The notes: a model not told the origin generated them from the sequence alone. Counted from the first letter of the stretch, positions 43,003 through 51,870 are shown. The stretch is 64,000 bases of DNA from Salinisphaera sp049568105 (GCF_049568105.1 NZ_CP145335.1:3410001-3474000); one strand, 5' to 3'. Made by a program: numbers and translations.

Positions 43003-43425
43003 CTAGTCGTCCGCGAGCGCCTTAGCGACCGCGAAATAATCGTAGGTGGTAATTTCGAACCGATTAGTGTCCGGATCGGCGAAGTACAGCGACCATGCCA
43101 CGGCATGGTCTTCGAAGCGTAGGGCCAGGTCGGGTTCGGCCGCCAGGTCGGCGCGCCAAGCCAGAAAATCGGGCCCGTCGACGCGTAAGGCCACGGTCGC
43201 TCGGTGCGGGGTTTCGGCCTGCTCGAACAGAGCCAGGGTGACGCTGCGCGCCGCATTCGACAGCGTCAGCGGCCCGCCGTTGGTCGCCCAGAAAGCCAAC
43301 TCCGGCACCGGCACCGGCACCAGCCCAAGAATGCGCGCATACCAGTGGCAGGCTGCGGCCCGGTCGGCCACGAACACTTGCACATGATCGATCGCAAGCA
43401 GGGAATCGCCGTTGCCGAGGCTCAT
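43003..43425 (-). CDS. VOC (glyoxalase/bleomycin-resistance fold) protein
   Basis: 140 residues, one vicinal-oxygen-chelate domain: IDHVQVFVADRAAACHWYAR ILGL at the start and YFADPDTNRFEITTYD at the end, with His and Glu at the usual metal-ligand places. VOC proteins include lyases, dioxygenases and resistance proteins, and I cannot assign a substrate. It lies between argB and dut in the same direction with short gaps. Confidence 0.78.
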   Translation of the reverse strand: MSLGNGDSLLAIDHVQVFVADRAAACHWYARILGLVPVPVPELAFWATNGGPLTLSNAARSVTLALFEQAETPHRATVALRVDGPDFLAWRADLAAEPDLALRFEDHAVAWSLYFADPDTNRFEITTYDYFAVAKALADD

Positions 43426-43451
43426 GGGAGGCTCCCTGGGTCGCGCCGCGT

Positions 43452-43907
43452 CTAAGCCACGCCGGTCGAACCGAAGCCGCCCGCGCCACGATCGCTGGCA
43501 TCGAACTCGTCGACGATCGCTAGCTCGGCCGCGACCACCGGCACCAGCACGAACTGGGCGATGCGCTCGCCCGGCTCGATGGTGTAGGTGGTATTCGAAC
43601 GGTTCCAGGCCGAGACCTTGAGCTCACCCTGGTAATCGGAATCGATCAGGCCGGTGCCGTTGCCGAGCACGATGCCGTGCTTATGGCCGAGCCCCGAGCG
43701 CGGCAGGATCAACCCCGCCAGACCGGGATCGTCGATATGAATCGCCAGGCCACTGGGCAGCAGTTCACAGTCGCCCGGAGCCAGCGTGATCGACGCATCG
43801 ACCATGGCCCGCAGGTCAATGCCGGCCGAGCCGGCGGTAGCGCGCTCGGGCATGGGAAAATCACGGCCGAGGCGTGGGTCCAGCTGTTTTACCTGCAGTC
43901 GGGTCAT
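43452..43907 (-). CDS. dut: dUTP diphosphatase
   Basis: 151 residues, trimeric dUTPase type. The five conserved motifs are visible: AGIDLRAM, PRSGLGHKHG, GNGTGLIDSDYQGE, ERIAQFVLVP and the C-terminal RGAGGFGSTG that closes over the site. It removes dUTP and provides dUMP. It follows coaBC by 28 bp, the conserved dfp-dut pairing. Confidence 0.97.
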   Translation of the reverse strand: MTRLQVKQLDPRLGRDFPMPERATAGSAGIDLRAMVDASITLAPGDCELLPSGLAIHIDDPGLAGLILPRSGLGHKHGIVLGNGTGLIDSDYQGELKVSAWNRSNTTYTIEPGERIAQFVLVPVVAAELAIVDEFDASDRGAGGFGSTGVA

Positions 43908-43935
43908 CGTGTCGTCGTCCTGTGAAAGATCTGTG

Positions 43936-45141
43936 TCAGGGCTCGATCCGGGCGGCGATCAATGCCACCAGATCGTGGGCCAGATCGCGTTTGGCCGCCC
44001 GCGCCAGGCGCTGTTCGCCATCGGCCCAGATCACCAGCAGCTCGTTGTCATCGCGGCCGAAGGCTTTATCCGGACCAACCAAGTTGCCGGCGATCATCGA
44101 TAGGCCCTTGCGCTCGCGCTTGGCCCGGGCGGCGTTGTCCAGATCGCGGGTCTCGGCCGCGAACCCGAGGGTAAACACCCCCGGATAGGCGGCGGCCACC
44201 TCGGCGATGATGTCTTTGGTCCGGGTCAGGACCAACGTGCTGTCGCCGTCCGACTTTTTGATCTTATCGGCCGCGACCTCGGCCGGCTTGTAATCTGCGA
44301 CCGCGGCTGCGCCGATGAAGATATCGGCCGCAGGTACGGCCGCTATGACGGCTTCGTACATATCGGCCGCCGATTCCACGGCGACCCGCTCGACCCCGGC
44401 CGGCGCGGCCAGCTCGGTCGGCCCCGAGACCAGCGTGACCTCGGCGCCGGCAGCCGCACAGGCCGCGGCCAGCGCATAGCCCATCCGCCCGGAGGAGCGA
44501 TTGGTCAGAAACCGCACCGGGTCGATCGCTTCTCGGGTCGGCCCGGCGGTTACCACCACCCGCCGGCCGACCAGTGTCTTGGGTACGGCCTCGCCGGCAA
44601 GATCGGCGATCAGCATGTCGCGGATCGCCTCTGGCTCGGACATCCGCCCGGCCCCGGATTCGCGCTCGGCCAGTTCGCCATTGTCCGGGCCGATACAGCG
44701 CACCCCGCGCTCGGCCAATGTCGTCATATGGGCACGGGTGGCCGGATGGGCCCACATCACGTGGTTCATCGCGGGCGCGACCACGATCTCAGCAGTCGTC
44801 GCCAGACACAGGGTCGACAACAGATCATCGGCGCGGCCAAGCGCGAGCCGGGCTAACGTATCGGCGCTGGCCGGGGCGATCAGCACCCGTTCGGCCCAGC
44901 GCGCGAGCTCGATATGGCCCATCGACAATTCCGCCGCTTCATCCCAGAGATCATCGCGCACCGGGTGGCCGGATACGGCCGCCAAGGTCATGGGCGTGAC
45001 GAAACGCTTAGCGGCGTCGGTCATCACCACCTGTACCTCAGCCCCGACTTCGACCAGGCGCCGTACGAGGCTCGGCGTTTTGTACGCAGCGATGCTGCCG
45101 GTTACCCCGAGCAGCACTCGACGTTGGGCCAATGATTGCAT
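43936..45141 (-). CDS. coaBC: Phosphopantothenoylcysteine decarboxylase / synthetase
   Basis: 401 residues. The N-terminal CoaC flavoprotein part has VLLGVTGSIAAYKTPSLVR, the decarboxylase segment APAMNHVMW and the cysteine-bearing flap GELAERESGAGRM. The C-terminal CoaB part begins near KTLVGRRVVVTAGPT and has FLTNRSSGRMGYALA and GFAAETRD. It makes 4'-phosphopantetheine for CoA. It is divergent from radC with a 61-bp gap. Confidence 0.97.
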   Translation of the reverse strand: MQSLAQRRVLLGVTGSIAAYKTPSLVRRLVEVGAEVQVVMTDAAKRFVTPMTLAAVSGHPVRDDLWDEAAELSMGHIELARWAERVLIAPASADTLARLALGRADDLLSTLCLATTAEIVVAPAMNHVMWAHPATRAHMTTLAERGVRCIGPDNGELAERESGAGRMSEPEAIRDMLIADLAGEAVPKTLVGRRVVVTAGPTREAIDPVRFLTNRSSGRMGYALAAACAAAGAEVTLVSGPTELAAPAGVERVAVESAADMYEAVIAAVPAADIFIGAAAVADYKPAEVAADKIKKSDGDSTLVLTRTKDIIAEVAAAYPGVFTLGFAAETRDLDNAARAKRERKGLSMIAGNLVGPDKAFGRDDNELLVIWADGEQRLARAAKRDLAHDLVALIAARIEP

Positions 45142-45202
45142 GCCGCTATTGTACCTGGACGCTCGCCATCAGCCATGGGCGGCGTATTCATAGCACGGGG
45201 GA

Positions 45203-45880
45203 ATGATGGGGATTACCGACTGGCCGGCCACCGAGCGGCCGCGCGAAAAACTACTGGCCCGCGGCGCGGCCGCGCTGTCCGATGCCGAGCTACTGGCGAT
45301 TTTCCTGCGCACCGGCGTGACCGGGATGAGCGCGGTCGACTTGGCCCGCCATCTGCTGACCGATTACGGCAGCCTCGATGCGCTACTGTCGGCCGACCGC
45401 GCGCGTTTCACCGCGGCCCGTGGCCTCGGCGAAGCCAAGTATGCCCAACTCCAGGCGGTGCTGGAGATGGCCCGCCGACATGCGGGCGAGGCGATCCGGG
45501 AACGCGATGTATTAAGCGACCCATCAGCCACCCGAGCCTATCTTGCGCTGCAGCTGGCGCGCCAGGAACACGAAATCTTTGCCTGCGTCTTTCTGGATAA
45601 CCGCAACCGGGTGATCGCCTTCGAAGAAATGTTTCGCGGCACCATCGATGGCGCGGCCGTTTATCCCAGGGAAGTGGTCAAGGCCGCCCTGCGCCATAAC
45701 GCCGCTGCCGTGATCCTGGCGCATAACCACCCGTCCGGGGTGGCCGAGCCCAGTTCTGCGGACCGAGACATCACGCGACGGCTGTCGGATGCCCTCGGGC
45801 TGGTCGATATTCGCGTTCTCGATCACATGATTCTGGCCCGCGAAGCGACCACAAGCCTTGCAGAACGGGGTTTAATGTAA
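45203..45880 (+). CDS. radC: RadC family JAMM-domain protein
   Basis: 225 residues. The N-terminal part has a helix-hairpin-helix like region (AARGLGEAKYAQLQA), and the C-terminal JAMM metal site is complete: the glutamate before, HNHPSG (174-179) and the aspartate in SSADRD. RadC proteins are widespread; the once proposed repair role is doubtful. The usual partner genes rpmB and rpmG lie 1 kb downstream, separated by an inserted outer-membrane protein gene. Confidence 0.93.
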   Translation: MMGITDWPATERPREKLLARGAAALSDAELLAIFLRTGVTGMSAVDLARHLLTDYGSLDALLSADRARFTAARGLGEAKYAQLQAVLEMARRHAGEAIRERDVLSDPSATRAYLALQLARQEHEIFACVFLDNRNRVIAFEEMFRGTIDGAAVYPREVVKAALRHNAAAVILAHNHPSGVAEPSSADRDITRRLSDALGLVDIRVLDHMILAREATTSLAERGLM

Positions 45881-45921
45881 AATACACTCAAAAGCTATCG
45901 TAACAATTATTTAATTTTTAA

Positions 45922-45950
45922 TTGACATGAAACCAACCTCTTTCTACCTT
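45922..45950 (+). promoter_or_regulatory. Promoter upstream of the small outer-membrane protein
   Basis: A perfect TTGACA (45922-45927) followed after 17 bases by TACCTT (45945-45950), inside an AT-rich stretch that stands out from the GC-rich surroundings. Confidence 0.5.
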
Positions 45951-46000
45951 TCCCGCGACCAGATCCACCCCCTATCTGGTTGTTAAGTTTGGAGAAAGAA

Positions 46001-46714
46001 ATGAAAAAAGCCGCGTTTTTTCTGAGTGCCACAATGCTTCCGGCCACTTCCGTCATGGCGGGCCCGAGCGTGATCGCCTCCACGGATCAGACGGATGGCC
46101 CGGGTTACACCTATGCTCAGGGTGAATACATCCCTGAAGGCAATGTCGACCACGCCGGCAACGATGTCACCGGCTATGGTGGCGATGTCTCGATCGGCTT
46201 CGCCACCGACAGCGCCTTTCCGATCCACCCCATCCTGCAGGGCGGTTTTCACCGCTTTAACCTCGACAATTCGCCCACTGGTGTGAACGAAGCCCATGTC
46301 GGCCTGGGCGGCGAAGGCTTCTACGACTATGGCGGCGCCGAGGGCACCGGCCTGGGCTACTACGGCACCGTCAACTACGAGCGCCTGGAAGTGCGTGATG
46401 CACCGGGCGGCTACGGCGGCCACGATGCCACCGGCGACGGCTACGGCATCAGCGCCGGCCTACGCTGGATGGCTCTGCCGCAGGTCGAGATCAACCCGCA
46501 TGCCACATACGTGGATTACGGCAAGATCTCGGGCAACGGTCTGGATTACGGCAGCCCCGACGGGTTCAAATACGGTGTGCAGCTGGTCGGCTATCTGGAC
46601 GAAGACCAGCACTACGCCCTGACCGCCGGTTACGACCGCTCGGACCTGGAAGTCGGCCGCAACGACGAGTCGCTGCATAACGTAGTCAACGTTGGTGCGC
46701 GTTTCACGTTCTAA
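46001..46714 (+). CDS. Small exported beta-barrel-like outer-membrane protein
   Basis: 237 residues from ATG 46001 with a clear GGAG ten bases upstream; the in-frame ATG at 45980 lacks one. It has a signal peptide (MKKAAFFLSATMLPATSVMA). The mature protein is Gly/Tyr-rich, acidic and ends in F (VVNVGARFTF), the C-terminal pattern of outer-membrane barrels. Alternating strands such as GGDVSIGFATDSAFP and GYGISAGLRWMALPQVEI suggest about eight strands. The family is not recognised. It has its own promoter and terminator. Confidence 0.7.
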   Translation: MKKAAFFLSATMLPATSVMAGPSVIASTDQTDGPGYTYAQGEYIPEGNVDHAGNDVTGYGGDVSIGFATDSAFPIHPILQGGFHRFNLDNSPTGVNEAHVGLGGEGFYDYGGAEGTGLGYYGTVNYERLEVRDAPGGYGGHDATGDGYGISAGLRWMALPQVEINPHATYVDYGKISGNGLDYGSPDGFKYGVQLVGYLDEDQHYALTAGYDRSDLEVGRNDESLHNVVNVGARFTF

Positions 46715-46758
46715 AACTCAGCCGGCACGATCGACGCAGCGACCACCGCCGCTTCGCA

Positions 46759-46793
46759 GTAGAACACCCCGGCTTTCGGGGTGTTCTACCTTG
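46759..46793 (+). terminator. Terminator after the outer-membrane protein gene
   Basis: Perfect 13-bp stem GTAGAACACCCCG / CGGGGTGTTCTAC with loop GCTTT. The T-run afterwards is short (CTTGG). Confidence 0.7.
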
Positions 46794-46821
46794 GCCACGT
46801 CAAAAAATCTGACGACAACGG

Positions 46822-46851
46822 TTGTGCCGCAAACCGCTTAGTGGTTAAATA
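46822..46851 (+). promoter_or_regulatory. Possible rpmB promoter
   Basis: TTGTGC (46822-46827), 18 bases, then TAAATA (46846-46851), 45 bp upstream of rpmB. The fit is moderate. Confidence 0.3.
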
Positions 46852-46895
46852 CGCGGCTCGCCGACGCCGACTAGCGCGCGATCAGGAGTTCTAGC

Positions 46896-47132
46896 ATGTC
46901 CCAGATTTGTCAGGTGACCGGCAAGAAGCCGGTGACTGGTTACAACGTCTCGCACGCCCACAACAAGACGAAACGCCGTTTCGTGCCCAACCTGCATTGG
47001 CATCGGTTCTGGGTCGATTCGGAGCAGCGCTATGTGCGCCTGCGGGTTTCTTCCAAGGGCATGCGTATCATCGACCGTCAAGGTATTGATAGCGTGCTTG
47101 CCAAGTTGCGCAAGCGCGGGGAGAAAGTATAA
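46896..47132 (+). CDS. rpmB: Ribosomal protein L28
   Basis: 78 residues, near-complete match in pattern to gammaproteobacterial L28: MSQICQVTGKKPVTGYNVSH, KRRFVPNLHWHRFWV, SKGMRIIDRQGID. A clean AGGAG precedes the ATG. Only one of the zinc-ribbon cysteines is present, so this is the zinc-free form. The stop overlaps the rpmG start by one base (TAATG). Confidence 0.98.
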   Translation: MSQICQVTGKKPVTGYNVSHAHNKTKRRFVPNLHWHRFWVDSEQRYVRLRVSSKGMRIIDRQGIDSVLAKLRKRGEKV

Positions 47133-47287
47133 TGCGCGAAAAAATTCGCATGGTCTCGACCGCGGATACCGGGTTCTTCTACACCACGTTCAAGAACAAA
47201 CGGAACAGTCCCGACAAGCTCGAGATTAAAAAGTACGATCCCAAGGCGCGTAAGCACGTGACCTTCAAAGAAGCCAAGATCAAGTAA
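47132..47287 (+). CDS. rpmG: Ribosomal protein L33
   Basis: 51 residues (MREKIRMVSTADTGFFYTTF at the start, ending KHVTFKEAKIK). It has no cysteine, so it is the zinc-free form. It shares the TAATG junction with rpmB and is followed by a terminator. rpmB-rpmG order is standard in gammaproteobacteria. Confidence 0.98.
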   Translation: MREKIRMVSTADTGFFYTTFKNKRNSPDKLEIKKYDPKARKHVTFKEAKIK

Positions 47288-47311
47288 GATCGGTTTCGAT
47301 CGCTTGATGAT

Positions 47312-47338
47312 AAAAGCCGGCCATGCGCCGGCTTTTTT
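47312..47338 (+). terminator. Rho-independent terminator after rpmG
   Basis: Stem GCCGGC / GCCGGC with loop CATGC, preceded by AAAA and followed by six T. Confidence 0.9.
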
Positions 47339-47458
47339 ATAGCCCGGCTCGATACAACGCAACCCTGTAAGCGTTACAGCGCCGACTTTGGTTAGACTGG
47401 GCATTTCCCGACCCAGCCTCGCCGGTGCATCGGCGGGCGCCTGACTTCAAGAGGGGCC

Positions 47459-48403
47459 ATGGAAAGCGACGGGTTGCTGGCCGCCCACGGGCTGGCGCGC
47501 GACTATGGCGGCCGACGCGTGGTGACCGACATCCACCTCCGACTCGCCGCCGGCGATGTTCTCGGGGTGCTCGGACCCAACGGTGCCGGTAAGACCACGA
47601 TTTTGCGCATGCTGGCCGGTACACTGGCCCCTAGCGCCGGCCGCGTGGCGATCGCCGGCATCGATCTGGTCGACCACCCCCGCGCGGCCAAGCGCCATCT
47701 CGGCTATCTGCCTGAGCGCCCACCGGTCTATCCCGAACTCACGGTTGATGAATACCTGCGTTTCGCCGCGCGATTGCAGGCCATCCCCCGGGCCCGGCGG
47801 CACAGGGCGATTGCCGACGCCAAGCACGACTGCGGTCTGACCGACGTCGGCCGCCGCCTGATCGGCGCCCTATCCAAAGGCTATGCCCAGCGGGTCGGAC
47901 TGGCCCAGGCCATTCTGCATCGGCCGAGCGTGCTGATCCTCGACGAGCCTACCGCCGGGCTGGATCCGACCCAGCTGATCGGCGTGCGCGAATTGATTTC
48001 AAGGCTGGCAACGACTCATAGCGTGATCATCTCGAGCCATATCCTGTCCGAGATCCAGGCCGTGGCCTCCCGGGTGGTGATCGTCGACCGCGGCCGGCTG
48101 GCCATGGATGCGACCCGCGCCGAACTGGCGGCCGATCATAGCTGGCTGGAACTCGGGCTCACCCACGGCCCGGATACCGCGACGCTGGCCGCCCTACCCG
48201 GCATCGCCGAGATCCAACAGACCGGGGAAGGCTTGTGGCGAGTACGGCCCGAAAACAATGATCGCCAGATCCGCACGGCCCTCGCCGAGCGGGCGGCGGC
48301 CGAAGGCTGGGGGCTGCACACACTGGCCGCGCGCCCGACCACCCTGGAAGACCGCTTTATGCAGGTGACCGGTACCGGTCCGGCCACGGCGGCCACCCCA
48401 TGA
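47459..48403 (+). CDS. ABC transporter ATP-binding protein (GldA-like)
   Basis: 314 residues. Walker A is GPNGAGKT (39-46), the signature is LSKGYAQR (138-145) and Walker B is LILDEP (159-164), followed by a C-terminal extension of about 90 residues typical of the CcmA/GldA group. It should power the permease encoded next, whose start it overlaps by 4 bp. The four genes 47459-51374 form a GldA-GldF-GldG-type operon plus a fourth protein. In gliding bacteria these serve motility; in most proteobacteria the substrate is unknown. Confidence 0.88.
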   Translation: MESDGLLAAHGLARDYGGRRVVTDIHLRLAAGDVLGVLGPNGAGKTTILRMLAGTLAPSAGRVAIAGIDLVDHPRAAKRHLGYLPERPPVYPELTVDEYLRFAARLQAIPRARRHRAIADAKHDCGLTDVGRRLIGALSKGYAQRVGLAQAILHRPSVLILDEPTAGLDPTQLIGVRELISRLATTHSVIISSHILSEIQAVASRVVIVDRGRLAMDATRAELAADHSWLELGLTHGPDTATLAALPGIAEIQQTGEGLWRVRPENNDRQIRTALAERAAAEGWGLHTLAARPTTLEDRFMQVTGTGPATAATP

Positions 48404-49164
48404 CGGCGATCGCACGCCTTGAATGCGCCCGCCTGTTCGCCTCGCCGCTGGCCTGGGTATTGCTCGGTGCCACCCAGCTTCTGGCCGGGCTGCTATTCGT
48501 GATGTCGCTAACCGATGTCGCCCTCAACCCAGATCATCTAAATGCCTACGACGGCGTTTCCGAACTGGTCGGCGCCGGCCTGTTTCGTTTCGTCACGCTG
48601 ATCCTGTTGCTGGTGGTGCCGCTACTGACGATGCGCGCCTTTGCCGAGGAACGGAAAACCGGCACCCTCGAACTGCTGCTCGCCGCCCCGGCCTCGGCCA
48701 CCGAGATCGTGCTCGGCAAATTCATTGGCGTCATGCTCTATCTGAGTCTGAGCTGGGCGCTGATCGCGCTGATGCCGCTGACGCTACTCATCTTTACGCC
48801 CCTGGACCTGGGCGTGATCGCGGCCGGCCTGATCGGGCTATGGCTGGTCATGGCGTCGTTTGCCGCGATCGGCGTATTCGCCTCGGCCTTGACCCACGAA
48901 CCCACCCTGGCCGCGGTGCTCAGCTTGGCCGGCCTGATGTTGCTGTGGCTGATCTATGCCGTAGCCAGCCTCGACTGGCAACCCACGCTTTGGGGCTGGT
49001 CGATCGCGCTCGGCAGCCTGGCCCGCGGCGTGTCCCCGATCGGCCATGCCGATACCCTGTTGCGCGGCATCGTCGCCAGCGGCGATATCGCCTATTTCCT
49101 GATCTTCGTGGCAGCTTTTCTGGGCCTTGCCGTGGTGCGGGTGGATGCCGACCGACGTGGCTAG
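48400..49164 (+). CDS. ABC-2 type permease (GldF-like)
   Basis: 254 residues with six predicted membrane segments. It shows the ABC-2 pattern MRAFAEERKTGTLELLLAAP after the second segment, common to GldF/NosY-type permeases. It overlaps the ATPase gene by 4 bp and precedes the GldG-like gene by 6 bp. Its transport substrate cannot be read from sequence. Confidence 0.87.
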   Translation: MTAIARLECARLFASPLAWVLLGATQLLAGLLFVMSLTDVALNPDHLNAYDGVSELVGAGLFRFVTLILLLVVPLLTMRAFAEERKTGTLELLLAAPASATEIVLGKFIGVMLYLSLSWALIALMPLTLLIFTPLDLGVIAAGLIGLWLVMASFAAIGVFASALTHEPTLAAVLSLAGLMLLWLIYAVASLDWQPTLWGWSIALGSLARGVSPIGHADTLLRGIVASGDIAYFLIFVAAFLGLAVVRVDADRRG

Positions 49165-49170
49165 CCGACC

Positions 49171-50523
49171 ATGCGTTTGACCAGCTATCTAACCATGCTG
49201 CTGATTGTCGTCGTGGCCGTACTGGCCGGCTGGCTGTCGCAACGCTACACGGTCTCGGCCGACTGGACCGCCGGCAATCGCAACAGTCTGACCCAGGCCA
49301 GCCGGCGCGTGATCGCCGCACTCGACGACGGACCCATCGATTTCAAGGCCTATATCTATCCCGGGCCGCGGCGTCACGAGATTCGCCAACGTCTGGCCCG
49401 CTATACCCGGGCCTCGGAGCGCGTACATCTACGCTTTCTGGATCCCGGTCAGCATCCGAACGAGGTGCGCAAGCTCGGCATCGATCGCGACGGTGCCGTA
49501 GTAGTCGAGCACGCCGGGCGCCGCCAAACGCTGACCGAGTATTCGGAGGCCGCGGTCACCAATGCATTGCAGCGACTCTCGCCAGGCGGTACGCGCTGGA
49601 TCGTGTTCATCGCCGGCCATGGTGAGCGCGCCCCGAAGGCCAAAGCCACGGCCGGCTATCGACGGCTAGCCAACGCACTGAGCGATCAGGGGCTCAAGAC
49701 TCGGCCCGTCAATCTGGTCGAAAACGGCGCGATTCCGGACAATACGGCGGTACTGGTCATCGCCTCGCCGCAAAGTGATCTGCTGCCCGGCGAGGTCAAC
49801 ATGATCCGCGACTACGTCCGAAACGGCGGCAATATTCTATGGGCCGACGATCCAGGCCAGCGCTACGGGCTGACCCCGCTGGCCCAGGACCTAGGGCTGC
49901 ACTGGCTGTCCGGGACCCTGGTCTATCCCGACTATCGCAAGCTCGGCACCGGCAACCCAGCTATGGCGCTGGTCGCCAATTATCCCAAGACCCCGATCAC
50001 GGCCCATCTGAATCAGATCACGTTGTTCCCGTTTGCCGGCGCGCTCGCCCCGCTCGACAAATCGCAATGGCAACATCAGACGTTTTTGCGCTCGCCGGGT
50101 CGAAGCTGGCTGGAGACCGGCTCACTGGAAGGCGGCAGTATCACGTTCCAGCCCGACCGCGGCGATCGCCCGGGGCCGCTGACCTTTGGGCTGGCCGAAA
50201 CCCGATCGCCTCAATCGACTGATACCGCGGCTGCCTCCGATCGCGATACGGCCTCGCAGCGCGCGGTAATCGTGGCCGACAGTGATTTCATGGACAACGG
50301 CCATATCGGCCAGCTCGGCAACCGCGCGCTGGCCCTGGCGATGTTCCAGTGGCTGGCCGGGCGCGATGCCCAGATCGCGGTCGACGTACCCAAGGCACCT
50401 GACGATCATCTGCAGATGGCCCCGGCCCGGCTGCAAACCTTGGGGTGGGTCTTCATCGCCGGGTTGCCGGGCGTGTTGTGCGTGTTCGGGCTCGGCCGCT
50501 GGTGGTGGCGGCGGCGCCGATGA
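49171..50523 (+). CDS. GldG-family ABC auxiliary protein
   Basis: 450 residues: an N-terminal membrane anchor (YLTMLLIVVVAVLAGWLS), a periplasmic GldG/IFT52-like body (SLTQASRRVIAALDDGPIDF, then IVFIAGHGERAP and LVIASPQSDLLPGEVNMIRD) and a C-terminal membrane segment with a very basic tail. This 'ABC-type uncharacterised auxiliary component' always goes with GldA/GldF-like genes. It overlaps the next gene by 4 bp (ATGA). Confidence 0.85.
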   Translation: MRLTSYLTMLLIVVVAVLAGWLSQRYTVSADWTAGNRNSLTQASRRVIAALDDGPIDFKAYIYPGPRRHEIRQRLARYTRASERVHLRFLDPGQHPNEVRKLGIDRDGAVVVEHAGRRQTLTEYSEAAVTNALQRLSPGGTRWIVFIAGHGERAPKAKATAGYRRLANALSDQGLKTRPVNLVENGAIPDNTAVLVIASPQSDLLPGEVNMIRDYVRNGGNILWADDPGQRYGLTPLAQDLGLHWLSGTLVYPDYRKLGTGNPAMALVANYPKTPITAHLNQITLFPFAGALAPLDKSQWQHQTFLRSPGRSWLETGSLEGGSITFQPDRGDRPGPLTFGLAETRSPQSTDTAAASDRDTASQRAVIVADSDFMDNGHIGQLGNRALALAMFQWLAGRDAQIAVDVPKAPDDHLQMAPARLQTLGWVFIAGLPGVLCVFGLGRWWWRRRR

Positions 50524-51374
50524 AGCAGCGTCGCATTCTGCTCATCGCCGTCCTGCTGCTTACGATCGCTGCGCTGGGCATCGCCCTGTGGCGTTCGTAT
50601 CGGCCGCCGCCAACGCCAGGCGCTGCGCCGGTCATCAGCGATCTGACGCCTTCGCAGATCGATCATATCCGCATCCGTTACGGCAGCAATCTGCTTGAGA
50701 TCGCGCGCAGCAACACCGGCTGGCGCCTGAGCGCGCCGGTTCAGGCACCGGTCGATACTGCCCATCTCAAAGCTATCTTGTCGCTGCTTGGCCAGCCCGC
50801 CCAGCAAAGCTATGCGCCAAGAGCGATAGAGCAAACCAAAACCGGTCTGGCCGACCACCCGCTGGTGGTCCGCTTTGGCCAGATTGGTCCGATTCGCATC
50901 GGCGGCCCCGGGCCGAGCCGCGGCAGCCGCTATGTGGCTACGCCGCATGCGCTGTTGCTCGCCGATCTGCCCGCGTTCGGCGGGCTACAGTGGGGCTGGA
51001 CGCACTGGATCTCGCGGGCGCTGGTACCCCCACAGCGCCAGCTACAGAAACTGGTGCTGCCGCATTTCACGCTCGTGCGCGACGATCGGGGCCGATGGCA
51101 GGCCCAGCCGGCCGGGCAACGTAGCGCCGCAGCCGTAGCAACCACTGCTCAGACCTGGCTGCGGGCTCAAGCACTGGCCATCACGCCCGCGGACCAAAGC
51201 CGGCAGCGGGTGGCTCGTATCACGCTCGGGTTCGCCGAGGGCACGCCACGGCATTTCGATATCATCGAGCGCTATCCCAACCTGATCTTGCGGGATCCGG
51301 CACTCGGCGTGGACTACCACTTGGCCGGCAATCGCATCGGCCCGCTGCTCGATATTCAGCACCCCGGCCTCTAG
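50520..51374 (+). CDS. DUF4340-like membrane-anchored protein
   Basis: 284 residues from ATG 50520, which overlaps the GldG-like stop; the frame is open further upstream without need. One N-terminal membrane segment (ILLIAVLLLTIAALGIALW) precedes a beta-rich body of the DUF4340 kind (IRYGSNLLEIARSNTGWRLS, then DTAHLKAILSLLGQ). Proteins of this kind follow GldG-like genes in many genomes and are of unknown function. Its TAG stop is the CTAG end of a repeat element. Confidence 0.72.
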   Translation: MKQRRILLIAVLLLTIAALGIALWRSYRPPPTPGAAPVISDLTPSQIDHIRIRYGSNLLEIARSNTGWRLSAPVQAPVDTAHLKAILSLLGQPAQQSYAPRAIEQTKTGLADHPLVVRFGQIGPIRIGGPGPSRGSRYVATPHALLLADLPAFGGLQWGWTHWISRALVPPQRQLQKLVLPHFTLVRDDRGRWQAQPAGQRSAAAVATTAQTWLRAQALAITPADQSRQRVARITLGFAEGTPRHFDIIERYPNLILRDPALGVDYHLAGNRIGPLLDIQHPGL

Positions 51375-51485
51375 GGCGTGTCGTCGCGAGATACGCCGCT
51401 GCATCCGCAGCTCTGTGGGGGACGCCCGCGCAGCAGGCCAGGCGGCGTTGGATGCGGTGGCGTCTCTTATGACGACGCGCCCTAG
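51371..51485. repeat. CTAG-bounded palindromic element (MITE-like), best copy
   Basis: A 115-bp element bounded by CTAG on both sides. Its 26-bp ends are inverted: CTAGGGCGTGTCGTCGCGAG on the left and, reading the other strand, CTAGGGCGCGTCGTCATAAG on the right. Inner GCATCC/GGATGC also pair. The sequence matches module 2 at 5931-6078. The left CTAG supplies the stop codon of the upstream gene. Confidence 0.75.
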
Positions 51486-51870
51486 AAATCCGACGAGCCA
51501 ACGCTGTTCATCTGTCCATGAGCGCCGATCGATATAGCTCGCGGGTGGCCGTTGCGACGTACCCACCGACCTGGCGCCATTCCCGCGACCACCGCAGCAT
51601 AGCGCGGCTTTGCCACTGGCCTACCTCGCGTCTTTGGTAGCGCCGTTTGCTGGCCGATCAGCGCCCTCGCCCGCGCAAGACAGTCGACCAGGGGCGGCTG
51701 TCGCAGACAAGCGCCGATCGGCGCCGACACCGCCCGTTCATCGATCAACGCTGCAGCCGCTGTGGCCTAGCCCAGGCACCCGCAACCGTCCGGGCGGCGC
51801 GCCTACCTGCATACCGCGGCGGATAAAAACCCGTACGGCGGCCCCGACACACGCGTGTCAAAATAGATCG
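51486..51870. other. 385-bp stretch without a supported gene
   Basis: Between the repeat element and mutM. An in-frame extension of mutM and an 88-codon minus-strand frame are open here, but neither has a ribosome binding site or recognisable family. It presumably holds the mutM promoter; no clear hexamers were seen. Confidence 0.5.

Noticed and set aside
51610..51870. N-terminal extension of mutM
   Set aside because: The catalytic proline must follow the initiator methionine at 51871, so the extension is not translated as part of MutM.
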